A stretch of 64,000 nt of DNA from Marsupella aquatica (taxonomy: Eukaryota > Marchantiophyta): assembly GCA_973895155.1 (NCBI GenBank), contig OZ316893.1, positions 8,184,001 to 8,248,000 of the forward strand, read 5' to 3'. Each line of letters begins with the position of its first letter. The stretch's first letter is position 1. Under the pieces are notes generated by a model. It was not told the origin of the DNA, searched no databases, and saw nothing but the letters and a program-made list of their open reading frames with translations. Of this stretch, positions 1-14,960 are shown one piece after another. A program made the translations under genes and the position numbers.

Positions 1-224
1 ACAAGGTTATTCACAGGGTTTTATATTAATTTTTTTAGTAACCTCCACAATTACTTATGATCAAGACATATGTCAAATTTTTATGGCAAAAAGTAATGGC
101 AAGTGAGGTAGGAGGGTTTGCTGGAAAACGGCCAAGATTTATTCCTGGTTTTTTGAAAACACTATTTTTGAACCTCCCCACCCCCTTTGCCCGGTCTTGC
201 TGACCCACACTTTAAGACACCCTA
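1..224 (+). repeat. MITE-like element M1, copy cut by the window edge
   Basis: The first 100 bases resemble the middle of two complete copies elsewhere (53324-53591 and, inverted, 59873-60126). They share a T-rich run, then CTTATG, then a stretch with TTTATGGCAAAAAGT. The copy ends at 224 with the terminal motif TTTAAGACACCCT. The left end lies outside the window. No coding capacity is visible, so any mobility would need an outside transposase. Assignment is by eye only. Confidence 0.55.
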
Positions 225-239
225 TTTAGGTGTCTCAAA
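211..239. repeat. 29-bp palindrome at the junction of two TIR ends
   Basis: The left arm TTTAAGACACCCT and the right arm AGGTGTCTCAAA are near-perfect inverted repeats around a short T-rich centre. The same 29-bp architecture recurs at 59505-59533 and 59857-59885. Each looks like the right end of one TIR element abutting the left end of the next. Confidence 0.6.
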
Positions 240-392
240 CTTTGAAGTTGCGTGAAAAATGGCACCCAGAACTACCAGTTTTGGTCATGGGGCAGGATTG
301 TGCAAACATGCATATTTGTGTCCACCACTTTTTTCTTGGGAATTTGTCATTGATGGTGACCGGAGGCCTAAAGGAGAAGTTTGAGACTCCCT
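228..392. repeat. Short TIR element (MITE-like, about 165 bp)
   Basis: Left end AGGTGTCTCAAACTT at 228 and right end AAGTTTGAGACTCCCT at 377-392 are inverted repeats with one small difference. The termini match family M1, but the interior does not obviously match it. The target duplication could not be fixed. A 76-codon open frame from a GTG at 230 lies inside it and is not a credible gene. Confidence 0.5.
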
Positions 393-968
393 GTTATATT
401 GCTTTGATTGATGCCCACATTGATACTCAAAGTGGGGTCTCCAAACAAAACGGCAGATAATTCCACGCTGATGATTATTGGGAGACTCTTGTAAATTGGA
501 AAAATTAGGTGCTCTATAGTCTAGGCGTCTAGGAGGGTCCGCCAGAGAGGTGCAGTTGAAACCCACCGCCGATGAACCAGGTTGCGTAAGGCTGACGGTG
601 GCTCAGGTTCAACACAACGCGGAAGAGGGGGCCGACGGAAAGGCGGTGGGGCCCCATGCAACCCGCACTCCTTCTCCCTCTCCCAACAGAGCATGGCCAG
701 TCTCACTAAGACAGGTGGACTGCGAGGAGGTTTGGTTCGGGAGCGAGATCTACGTTTAGGGTTGGCTCTGCTGAGACAAGAGCTTTGTACTAGAGCTCTC
801 TCTTCGTCTCTCTGTCTCGTCCTCTTCGTTTCTGCTCGAGCAGAAGGAAGAGAGAGAGGGAGAACGAGAGAACGAACGAGCGAGGGTTTTGGGGGTGTGG
901 GGGACGAGCAATTTAATTCGGAGTCGGGGGAATATCGGGAAGGTTGGAGGCACTGTGGTGTCGTCAAG
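393..968 (+). promoter_or_regulatory. Upstream region and probable 5' leader of the ABCE1 gene
   Basis: From about 540 the sequence turns GC-rich. A pyrimidine-rich stretch of CTCT/TCTC runs at about 791-835 and a GAGA-rich run at 845-880, as is common in plant 5' leaders. No TATA box stands out at a useful distance from the ATG at 969. The open frames in this segment on both strands look like chance frames in GC-rich DNA. The exact transcription start is unknown. Confidence 0.45.
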
Positions 969-5359
<4,391 letters not shown>

Positions 5360-6590
5360 GAATAAATTTTCAAGTCCCATTTGTGGGGTCGCGGATTAGT
5401 TAGTGACACAGTTGTTCTCTGAGGATACGTGTACCTTGGTACAGTATAGTCGAGATAGGCCTCCAAATGGAGTCCGGGTTTGGACCCAGCATCTTTTTCT
5501 TACCCTCGCTAGTCTAGGACATTGAACTACCTGCTTTGTGAATTAAGGGAATGAGCAGCTGAGTTGTTTTGTGAGTGTGGTGGCGATGGTCATATGACGC
5601 CGTTGCAGTTGGTATGACCCCAAAATTTAGTGTTTCATATACCGTGTCATACCAAAAAAGTCATGGTGGCATGCATGTCAATGTGATCTCTTTGGAAGAA
5701 GTGGTCATAAGCAGCTCCGCCGTAACAGGCGTCCAAGATGTAGCTGACTGGTAAGCTGCCTAGTGTTGCAGCTAAAGATCTGGAGGTGAAGGCGATCAAT
5801 TTGAGAGGAATGTACTGTGTTGACGAAGAGATGAAGTGATTCTTTTTGCTCCAAAGGTGATTTATTAGCCCACCTGGAGCTGTATAGTACTATCATTCTG
5901 GCTAGCAGCGATGTTGTACGGGCCGCAACCATGAGTTATTTGGTTGCAGCCTAAAAGTGGGCTTGCCTTTTCGTGTCCCATTTGTCTAGTGGCTTTTATT
6001 TGAGTTTTGGCGTCTCCTTAAATCAGAGTAGTGTTGTGCCAAATCTTGATGTAGGAATCTGGTTATGACGGTTATGGCATCTGGAGTATTTGCCGCCCTG
6101 GACATTGTTTGCCCATCTAGCCGGAGTGCATTCTGGGCCTAAGGTTTATTTCTCATTTATGAGGCGAATTGTGGTCAAATCTTACGACTGTGAGATGAAC
6201 AACTTGAAACTGTGATGCGGGGGCTGATTGTTAGTACAGGTTGTGCTAGGCGATGACGAGTGCATATGGCCGGGATCAAATCTCATTTGCATTTGATGTA
6301 GCGTGCACAGCTCCCTATTGCAAAAATCACGAGGACCTCATGCTTCTTTCTCGAAATTTTCTCTATCCATTGACCATGTTTTTCCCAGCTTTCACTTGAG
6401 GGGAGCAATTTTCAAAGCAATAAATGCCACATTAGAAATAGCTGCCTCTGGTCTAATCCTTCACAATAGTTTGCACAGAGATTTAGGGGAAAGGTTTTCC
6501 TGTACCTCCTATGGAAGTCGTATGGTAACGAAGGAGGAAGGGACAAGCTTCTCTGGGATTACTTTGAAACTTGGGGCTGTCGTGCATGTG
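5360..6590. other. 3' flank of ABCE1 and gene-free DNA
   Basis: An AATAAA lies at 5361-5366, two bases past the stop, and might serve as a poly(A) signal for a short 3' UTR. Otherwise I see no conserved ORF, RNA gene or clear mobile element. The open frames here have no recognisable protein character. Confidence 0.4.
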
Positions 6591-6850
6591 CAAGGTCTTC
6601 CAAGACTTGAATTGTCCCCAAAGAAGACTTGGGGCTTGCATGTGCAAGGAATTGTCAATTCTCCATATAATGTCCAAGGGAAGACCGGTGACCTGTCCTC
6701 AAATCTCCACATAATGTCATGGGTGACTTGTCCATGCACTCATGTCCCTAAATCTCCTGCCAAGGGAAGACTGTCCATGGGCTATCATGACCCCTAAATC
6801 TCCACATTATCTGCTAAGGGAAGACGGGTGATCTGTTGGTGCACTCTCAT
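6590..6850. repeat. Decayed short tandem repeats
   Basis: Motifs close to AAATCTCCACATAATGTC and AAGGGAAGACNGGTGA recur three to four times with substitutions and small indels, also shared by the preceding CTTGGGGCTTGCATGTGCAAG block. A 164-codon open frame (from 6303) crosses the region and is likely a by-product of the repeat. Confidence 0.45.
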
Positions 6851-7197
6851 GTCAATCTCCTGTCCTTTGTAGCTTCTTGCCTCTACAGGGCAGTATGCGG
6901 GTACTGTAGACTGTAATTGCAGGTTTTGTCTCGTTATCAATTCGAAGGTGGACTAATTGTTTTGAATACTGGCTCTGGAGTGGGGGAACACATGAAAGAC
7001 TTGCTTAGTCCAAAGATGCCTCCTGATCACTTAGAGGGCCAATTTTCTCAAGACCACCACATGAAAGACAGCTCTTGAATCCCTGCAGGATTTTATTCTT
7101 GGTATGTTTCTGTACTTTATGGAGTAGAATGGCACAATGAGACAAAGCTAAGGGTATTTTGAGATTTGTCATCCACTTGTCTCTTTGGTAAGTCAAG

Positions 7198-7333
7198 AAA
7201 GTAAGGTCTGAACTTCTGTGAAATTTGGGTTTATTTTCAAGTGCAGAGGAGAGGGGAAACAAAATGTCTTTCAAAGGAAGTAAGATCTGAACTTCCATGA
7301 AATTTGGGTTTGTGTTCAAGTGCAAAGAGAAAG
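7198..7333. repeat. Tandem duplication, period about 79 bp
   Basis: GTAAGGTCTGAACTTC at 7201 recurs as GTAAGATCTGAACTTC at 7280. About 50 bp of similarity follows in each copy, including GAAATTTGGGTTT and TTCAAGTGCA. The two copies differ at several sites, so the event is not recent. Confidence 0.7.
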
Positions 7334-7340
7334 ACAAAAT

Positions 7341-8419
7341 TGAAATGAGTGAAAAATCTTTGAAAAGTTTAAGTGCCCCAACCCCCTACCAAACAATATC
7401 AGGAGTAGGCTGAAATAGGGAGGGGGTTGGTGATAAGAGTCTGAAGCCCAGATGGACCCAGACATTGTGCCTCCCATCCCCATGGTTGCATAAAGTGATC
7501 ACTGAAGTTACACTTAAAAGAAAAAGAAACTGATTGCGGATCAAAGTTGATGACTTTGACTACCCTGTAGAGAAAGTCATGAAGACATCAAGTCATGTCT
7601 CAATGGCTCGGCAATGTTGCCTGGAGAAGAATGGAGGTTCAAGACGTCTTGTCTTGAAGCTCAAATCTCAACCCAATTGAAAAGCAAGCAAAATGGATTA
7701 AAAAATGAAGGTGTGATTGAAAACATTTGTGCCACTCCATTGCTCCCATATCAAGGATTTGAGTTTGTCGCTTAAGAAAATTCTCGAGTTGTCATGAACT
7801 TCACAAGTACATAGCACGTTTTCAAAATGCACTGGATGTCTTGACTGTTTACATAAACTTTATCTTTGAATTTGACAGATGGGTTGATTTATTGAAGTAC
7901 TTTTAAATCTCTGTTTAAGCTGAAATCTTTCCAGCAGGGTCTGATGTAGGATCTATTGCCTGACAAAGCTTGAGACTTTTTTTTTAGATCATTTGCTCCA
8001 TTTCCAATGGGCACAAAGATAGTCAACTATTCTAAATCATGATTTCACTTTATACCCAGAAATTATCATGTGGGTCAACTGCAAATTGGTGTTCCTGAGT
8101 AATGGCATGACCTCTTGACATTTTTCAGGTTCAAGGTCATCAAGTCATCAAGCCAGGGAGGAGACCAGTTTGGTAATGTAACTGAAAATGGTTTGGTAAG
8201 GAGACAGTTTAGAGGTCACATTTCAATCAAAATTATAAACAATGTTATCTGAGTCAATTTATATGTTTGGAGCAAGTCCATCCAAGCTTTGCCACTCTAC
8301 TGGGGTTCATGGATAATGTGGAGGTCCATTCGGGCTTCAGTTTCCAGTAATAATGGTAACAGTTGCTTTGTGGAATTCAGTGAATTATTGTGTAGCCGGG
8401 TTTTCCAACATCAAAGCGC
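7341..8419. other. Gene-free AT-rich DNA
   Basis: No coding segment with splice signals, RNA gene or clear mobile element could be recognised. Frames are heavily interrupted on both strands. Confidence 0.4.
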
Positions 8420-8760
8420 TCCTTGTAGCAAGAGCAACACTCTCTGAAAACTTTGATTTCCAATAGCTTTGCAATGATTAAATTACTTGTAGCCCCCTAT
8501 GTAACAAGAGCAACACTCTCTATAAAATAGAATTCTATAACAATGTTCTTGCAAATTAAAATACCAGGTAACTCTGCAATAGCCAAACTAGTCAAACTCT
8601 CATTATGACAAGAGAAACACTATTTGAAAAAAAGATTCACAACTATGCTCATGCATATTTAAATTTCCGTGAGCTCCACAACAGAAAAATTACCACACAT
8701 GTTAACAAGATCAATGCTTTCTGAAAAATAGGATTCCGCCACAGTGTTTGCAAGAGTAGT
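8420..8760. repeat. Diverged tandem repeat, about four units
   Basis: The core AACAAGAGCAACACTCTCT, or a variant of it, recurs near 8424, 8502, 8607 and 8703. Each core is followed by a GAAAA-type run and a TTGCAA-type segment. Spacing varies from about 78 to 105 bp, showing indels. It looks like an old satellite fragment. Confidence 0.6.
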
Positions 8761-9222
8761 ACACTCATTTTGCAAAATATTAATGCCCTTGAATCTCAGG
8801 GAATTGTGTAGGAAAACTGCAATGTCTTTGTGAAAATGAAGTTCCTTTAGGCTTTAGATTCCCCCCTTGGTCTTCATGGCCAGAATTGTTTTCTTGGTTC
8901 AAGAGTCATTGTGTTGCTTGTTTTACCCCAAATTTAAGGTAAACTTTGGTCTTTAAGGACCTCGATCATCTAGCCATAATGGTAAATGAAACTCTGAGTA
9001 GATGAAATACTAAGTTCATGGTTTTTTTTCTTTATAATTTTTGGTGCATTGGTGGCGACAAATGCAAAGTAGAGATTTGGTTTACAATGCATTTACAGGA
9101 GAATCATAACAAATTCCATAATATTTCTCTTGGTACTTTTTGTTGTGTTTATGGAGAAGAATGTGAAGTCAATATTTGGATGCTCAGTGTGAAACATCTT
9201 CTGGGCTGCTCATATTAAATAA

Positions 9223-9800
9223 AGACAATTTTAAATCTGTAAAGACAATTTTAAATATATTGGGCTTGACGTACATTAATGTCTTGTTAGCAAACATTGT
9301 AGACAATAATGCCCCTCAAAACTGAATCTAAAGCCCAGGCCTTTTAGAGCATTATGGTCCACAACGCCCTGAATATAGTAAGTTGTCATATTTTTAATGA
9401 TTTTTCTCTTTGTCCTTTTCAGGGCAGTATTCTAGAACAATGCACTTCAAAATTTGGATCAACTCACTATGAAGATTCCACTCTATGTTTACTAAAATTA
9501 GAAAAAATAAAAATCTAGGTAGCCTTATGTGATTAATGTCATGTTACCAGAGAGTTATGGGCAATAACAGCTCCTCAAAGCTCAACCTCAACCTCTTGTT
9601 TACAGGGGCATTTTGTCTCACAATGCATTTTAACAGGACTTTACTATCTACTTAATGTCCTTCCTGATTTTTCTCTTTGTAACCCCCTCCTCAAACAAGA
9701 GTTGCTGTACACTTAAATCCCTCAAGACTGCCCAACACCGTGATAATAATCTCTCAAACAGGGTGTTGCTATATACTTAAAAACCCTCGAGAATGCCCTT
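9223..9800. repeat. Diverged direct repeats
   Basis: AGACAATTTTAAAT occurs at 9223 and again at 9241. A larger block beginning ATTAATGTC-TGTTA near 9274 recurs near 9535 with about 100 bp of recognisable similarity (CCTCAAA, GGGGCATT/AGAGCATT, CACAATGC/CACAACGC). At 9670-9800 two copies of a roughly 67-bp unit share CTCAAACA, TTGCTNTA, ACTTAAA and CACCGT. None shows coding capacity. Confidence 0.5.
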
Positions 9801-9977
9801 CACCGTCAATGCAATGGGATTTTGATACGTGTCTACATTACTTGTCTCTTGCTAAAAATATAAAATAAAATGTCAATTTGCATGTTGATACTTGTCTACT
9901 TGTTTCTTGCTGAAAAAAAAGTAAATTAAATCTTTGCATTAAGGCTCTTTGTTTTTCCCGGCTTTCCATTGATTCCC

Positions 9978-10160
9978 GTCTTTATTAGTTTTTTCGCCTT
10001 TAGAATCCCTATCGCCCAATCAGGAGCTTTTTATTCTTTTGCAATATATATAATTTGCTTGAAATTTAGTCTTTATTAGGTTTTTGCCTTTGGAGTCCTA
10101 TCTCCCAATCAGGAGCATTTTATTCTTTTGCAATATTCATCAATTTGTATGCAATTTGAG
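9978..10160. repeat. 91-bp tandem duplication
   Basis: GTCTTTATTAG at 9978 recurs at 10069. Both copies run through CCCAATCAGGAGC and TATTCTTTTGCAATAT with only scattered differences. The surrounding sequence holds no gene. Confidence 0.75.
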
Positions 10161-11798
10161 TTTGTCCGTGAAGATAGGAGAGAAAGACAAGAGTAGGAAC
10201 AGTGCAAAGTCCTTCAGAGATTAAAGTACATTTACTCCAGATATTTAAGGGCATTCTAGTCAATAATAGTCACTCAAAAGTAGGGCTGAAAACCCACAAG
10301 GCCTTGGAGACAAGTAGTATACAAATAGAATCAATGACCTCGAAAAGTGCACCAGGAATACCTTGAGACAAAGGCACCTTCCTACATTATTCTGAAATCT
10401 CACCTCAGACAATTGACAATTAATAAGCCTGAAAACTTGGACAATCAATCATGAACATGTAATATTTAATGTGCTACCTCTAGACGACTATGGTATTCGT
10501 TTTTTTACCTCCGGGCCGAATTAGCTCCAAAAGCTCACCAAAGATGAAGTCCATGAAATTCATTTCTTTTGCGGTTTTTGTCCATGGGTTTTGTCCATGG
10601 TTTCTGTCCACTTTGGGTCTCTTTTGTTTATTCTTGTGTAACGTGTTTGGCCCTTTCTGTAAAAAGTTTGCTGTGACTTTTCCACTATGAAGGCCACGCT
10701 TTTTGCAGTTTAGTACCCCCTGGTGTCTGAAGTAAGCTGATGTGGGAATGCCTAAGCTCCCAAGGATAGGACTATTAAGAGGCTACAATTCGTAATTTAC
10801 TCCCGAGTCATATGTTTGAAGCAAGTGGACGTCTGGGTGTCTTTGCTCCAAGGACAGGCGATTTGAACAGTCAGGATTTGTGCTTTCCTACTAGGTGTTC
10901 GTGTGACGGCGGGAACATATGCTCAATGACGCTCCACTTTCCAAGGTTACATGTAAAATCTCCGGATGAACTATTTCATTTGTAGGGAAGCAATCGAGTT
11001 ATTACTTGTTCTGGTGCGCGTATTGTCGCGAGACTCGAACCTTGGCTACCTCTGATGGATTGGCTACTGAATAGAAACCCAGTAAACTGCGCTACTAGTT
11101 TACCTGAAGACATTACGCAAAGCCGTGACAATTATTACAGCATGGGCTTTCCCTCTGTTGCTGCAGATGTGGAATGACTACCATCAGCCATAATTCCGAT
11201 TTCAACAGGTTGAACTCCACCAATCCAGACTTTCGGAAAATGATGCCAGTAAACATCTCATTGGGTTTGATGCAAACAAAGACAATAAATTGTCTGATTA
11301 TTCATTTTGAACAGACAGATCTTTTGATACACTACATCCTTGGCTCTGTTCAGAAAAATGACGGTACTTTCGGTTGTAGAACAGAGCCCTGTCTGACTAC
11401 GAGCTAATGGCTACTCCGGTGGTCCTACGCTTATCATTCACACTATACACATGACATTCTTACACACAAATACATCTTCATGCACATTAATCCTACACCT
11501 CTGCCACGACTTTGGAGACTGCTCATAAAATGTGTCAGTCTCTGCTTGTCGACAGAACTAAATACGATGAAACACTATTGGAGTGCTCTTCGTCTCAGGC
11601 CAGCAGAAAATATGGCAAATTGCTAGGTTGGCCTAGCTCAAGAGGGATATCAGGAGTGCAGAATTGGGATAGGGAAACCAATCCAACCCACTCATTAATG
11701 ATATTTGACATTTAGCTCTAGACTGCTCCGCAGAAAGCAGAAAACAGAAATAAATAAGACGACGGTAGCAGGAGGAGAGACAAACACTGCCACTTAAC
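10161..11798. other. Gene-free DNA with one tRNA-like remnant
   Basis: Open frames here are short and have no recognisable product. On the - strand between about 11100 and 11010 there is a segment with TAGCGCAGTTTACTGGG (box A-like) and GGTTCGAGTCTC (a good box B). The T stem and acceptor stem do not pair, so it is not an intact tRNA gene. It may be a decayed tRNA-derived SINE head. Confidence 0.35.
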
Positions 11799-13395
11799 TT
11801 ATGGCGCCTTCTTCACTGGTCTGGCTTCGAAACCACCCTCTGGTCTGTTTTCAAGAGAGTAAGGCATGTGAGTCCCTAACACTCTGTCCCACACATTGAA
11901 AAATGGTTGTGAAAAGTTGAACTTTGTTCCATGGAGCTGGTGGTGTACGTCATGATAAGCCGTGTTGTTCTGGAATAGCCAATGAAATGGATTCCATGGC
12001 AAACATAGCCCACAGTGGTCATCCACCGTTTTGATAGTTGCAAACGAAAAGAAAAAGATGGATGTCCGAGGTGTCATTCCGGACAACAAAAATGAAAGAG
12101 CTCCGCCAACTGTGTCCATAATTAGACCTTCGACAGGGTGGTTGTACAGAGCTCCATAAGCATAGGGTACAACCAGCTGGTGATGCCTTGAGTGTAGGTT
12201 ACGATATAGGAACTTGTTGATGTGCATGTATCGATGAACAAAATATTGCCATGTGTCCATAACCATCATTGCCACTATAAACTGCCCAAATTGCTTTGCA
12301 AAGGTTGGCTGCGCCACTTGCATATCTTGTTGCGACGTCAACTACATCAAACAAACAACAGGATCAGCATCACAGGCTCGGTGAGAGGGTCCATCCTGTC
12401 GTCCGTGAAAAGATAAAGATAACCACAACAAAAGTAAATAACTCTCAGGAGTTCCCAACTAACAAGTTACGATTCGGGATCAACTATGAAGACCACTGCG
12501 ATGCAGCTACTTCCTGATAGGAAACTAGATAAAAGGCCATGAATTTGTAGGTCAGACGATGCTAGGCTACCTGTAACCCAAAAAATATGACCTAAGAGGC
12601 GTGAACTTAGACGAAAGAGGCTAGATAATGGCTCACTATGTCTAGTACAGCAAGGACGGCTATCTCTGTGCTGTTTAGGTCTGCATTAAATTTTGTCAAA
12701 TCACTGTTTTTATCTTTCCACGGCTCTCATCAAGGACGCGTCAATTCTACATGATGGCTCCTTATTGCTTTGAATCAAAATTAGACAGCCACCTCTTCTT
12801 CTTCACGGATGTTCTTACAATTATAATTCAAAACAACCACAACATCCATTTGAGTTGTGTTGTATGTTTCGCACTCTGCATGAGACTGAAGTACCAAACC
12901 ATGTTTCACGAAAAGAAAAGACAGCTACATCACAGAAACTCAACACGCCTAACAGGACGATGTGTCATGTACGTTTTGCAGCTAGATCCAATCCTGGTCG
13001 ATTAGGGTTCGGAATTCAATCAACACGAGGATGGGGAAAATCTTCAAACAAAAAACGAAATGAAGATAACAAGAAAATAGATACGAAAAAATATCAACAG
13101 TATCCTAGAATAAATATCCATGCACCCTGACCGTCATGACCTGTTAGGGATAGAGCCGCACCATGAAGAGAAGGATCGCAACGACAGCCTGAACAGCCTG
13201 CTGCAGGAGAACACCCTTGACAACAGTCGACTTCGACACTACATTCTTCAGATCCTCCTCCTTCCGCGTGTGCAAACGGTATTTGTCCATAGAGGGCAGC
13301 ACATGATACATCCCTCCATAAATCCAATACACAGCTATAGGAGCGAAAGTGCCGAGGACCTCATCTGAAATTCCAAATTCCTCCAAAGTAACCAT
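11799..13395 (-). CDS. SBH: Sphingoid base C4-hydroxylase (fatty acid hydroxylase superfamily)
   Basis: An ER-membrane di-iron enzyme that hydroxylates C4 of sphinganine to give phytosphingosine-type long-chain bases. Exon 1 is 13162-13395 and exon 2 is 11799-12341; the 820-bp intron is in phase 0. The protein has 258 residues, close to the 260 I recall for Arabidopsis SBH1. The histidine clusters of the superfamily are all present: HRYMH (114-118), HSRHH (128-132) and HDVHH (208-212), plus HPVE (146) and DDHCG (185-189). Hydrophobic segments lie near residues 8-30, 55-78, 96-112 and 156-180. The C-terminus KKAP fits a KKXX ER-retrieval signal. The donor ATG|GTGCGG and acceptor GATGTAG|TTG are the only pair that aligns the family across the junction. 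The start MVTLEEFGISDEVLG matches family N-termini. No defect is seen. Confidence 0.95.
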
Positions 13396-14960
13396 TGCTC
13401 TGGTCTGTTTTCCCTCCGCCTAGTTCACCTCGAAGGAGCAAAAATTCAGAACGAGCGATTCCCACAGTTTCGAGCCTGCCGAGAGGCAGTGGCCTGAAGT
13501 CAAGCCCAAACGCCGGAATCCTTCCAGAACTCCAATTCTTGTGATGTTAACCACTACGGCGGGTGCAGGTGCTGCGCACAGCAATCCGCCCGCCCCTCCC
13601 CTCAAAACCACCGTCCCTCTGCTACCGCGCTAAGTTGTTTCCGAAGCACCCAGATGAAGTCGTCACTCGCACGCAAGTCACGCAACCTAAAACAGCACCA
13701 CCACAAAGCACGGCAACCCCAACCCGAAATTGAGAGGAGAGCCCAGCAACAACCCACATTGATTACAAAGAACCCGAGCTCGAATTGCTCTCACCCACCC
13801 ACTCTCTCACTCCGTCACTCCCTCCCCAGAGCAAGCGAGGAATTCCACGCACCAGACTGACCGACAGTCAACAGTCAGTCAATCACGCAGGTCTAGCTCC
13901 GTGCTTCTCAGCAGCAGCACCGCAACGCACGCAGCTCCGTGCGCTTCGACCACCGTTCCGGTCACAAATTCGAGCGAGGGAATTGTCGCTCTCTCAGCTA
14001 CTCGAATTCGGCCAAATCCTGCCGCAATTGGAGTCACCGGGTCCCGATCACAGAGCTTTCTCCGTGCTCAATCCCTCTCGCTCTCTCGCTCGCTCGCTCG
14101 CTTGCTGCCTCATGGTATCGTCGTCCTCCACCTACAGTAGTAACACCCCCTCCGCCCTCTCCCAGCTCCGATCCTTCCTCCTTGTGATGCACACTCCACC
14201 GCTGGAGAGACGGGCTACACGCGGTGGCCTTCCACTGCATCGCCCTGCGCCACCGCCCGAGCCGGTCACTCTGAGGGGCGTTACGTGAGCGTGGGGGCGT
14301 TTACTACGTATCGGACGGTTGCCGCGAGGTTATGAACGGAGGGGATTCGTTCGCGTTCTGCGGACATGAGCTGGTGGCAGATGTCGGGCCTGCTCGAGCG
14401 CCGGTGCCCGGCGGCGTAGAACTTCTTCTCGACTCGTCGGGGACCTTCTGGAGCTGATAAGGCCGTGAGGCCCTCGTCTGGACACGGTCCGTCCACGGCC
14501 CTGTCCCTGCGCTGTGCGCGTCGCTGTCTGGCCTGTCCTCTGGACAGGTCTGATCCATGGCTGAAACGGCTGTTCTGAGCCGGGCGTCCTGCGTGGCATC
14601 ATTCTTGTCCGCATCGGGCTTCGCGAAGGGAAGCTCAGATACTGGGAGTGGAATGCCTGGCTCAGGCAGAGGCTCCATGGAACCACGAAGGAACGGGTAC
14701 AAGCCTCTTCAGTATAATTACTATAGTACTGGTCTGGACTCTGGACCGTTACCAGAATTATGTCGACTCATCATCATCCACATGGCGACGAGATGCTGGG
14801 AGAGGAAGGCCATTCTAGGCTGGGGCTCCATGGACCGGCGGAGGAAAGGGTGCTGCTCCCACTGCAGACTCCGGGGAAAAGTGCTCAGGTTAACCCCATG
14901 GCCTGGAGGGGTTGTGGGCTGTAATCAATTTTTTTCTTTTTTCTTTTAAATAAAATTCAT
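13396..14960. promoter_or_regulatory. GC-rich island upstream of SBH; possible divergent promoter
   Basis: GC and CpG content rise sharply compared with the flanks. A CTCTCGCTCGCTCGC run lies at about 14075-14105. The part next to 13396 should be the SBH 5' leader and promoter (- strand). On the + strand an ATG at 14112 opens a frame to a good donor, TTAC|GTGAGC, at about 14285. Another segment beginning ATGTCGACTCATCATCATCC (14760) runs to CAG|GTTAAC near 14887. These could be exons of a divergent gene, but I found no matching downstream exons or recognisable protein. The long open frames on both strands at 13.8-14.9 kb may be GC-driven chance. Confidence 0.4.

Noticed and set aside
6303-6797. 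164-codon open frame on the + strand
   Set aside because: No recognisable protein character, no splice context, and much of it lies in decayed short repeats shared between frames.
10990-11105. tRNA gene on the - strand
   Set aside because: Box A and box B are fair but neither the T stem nor the acceptor stem can be paired, so it is at most a decayed tRNA-like element.
13785-14702. Several long overlapping frames on both strands (up to 167 codons)
   Set aside because: They overlap on opposite strands in a GC-rich island where stop codons are rare by composition. None matches a known family. Two exon-like pieces are only mentioned as possibilities.
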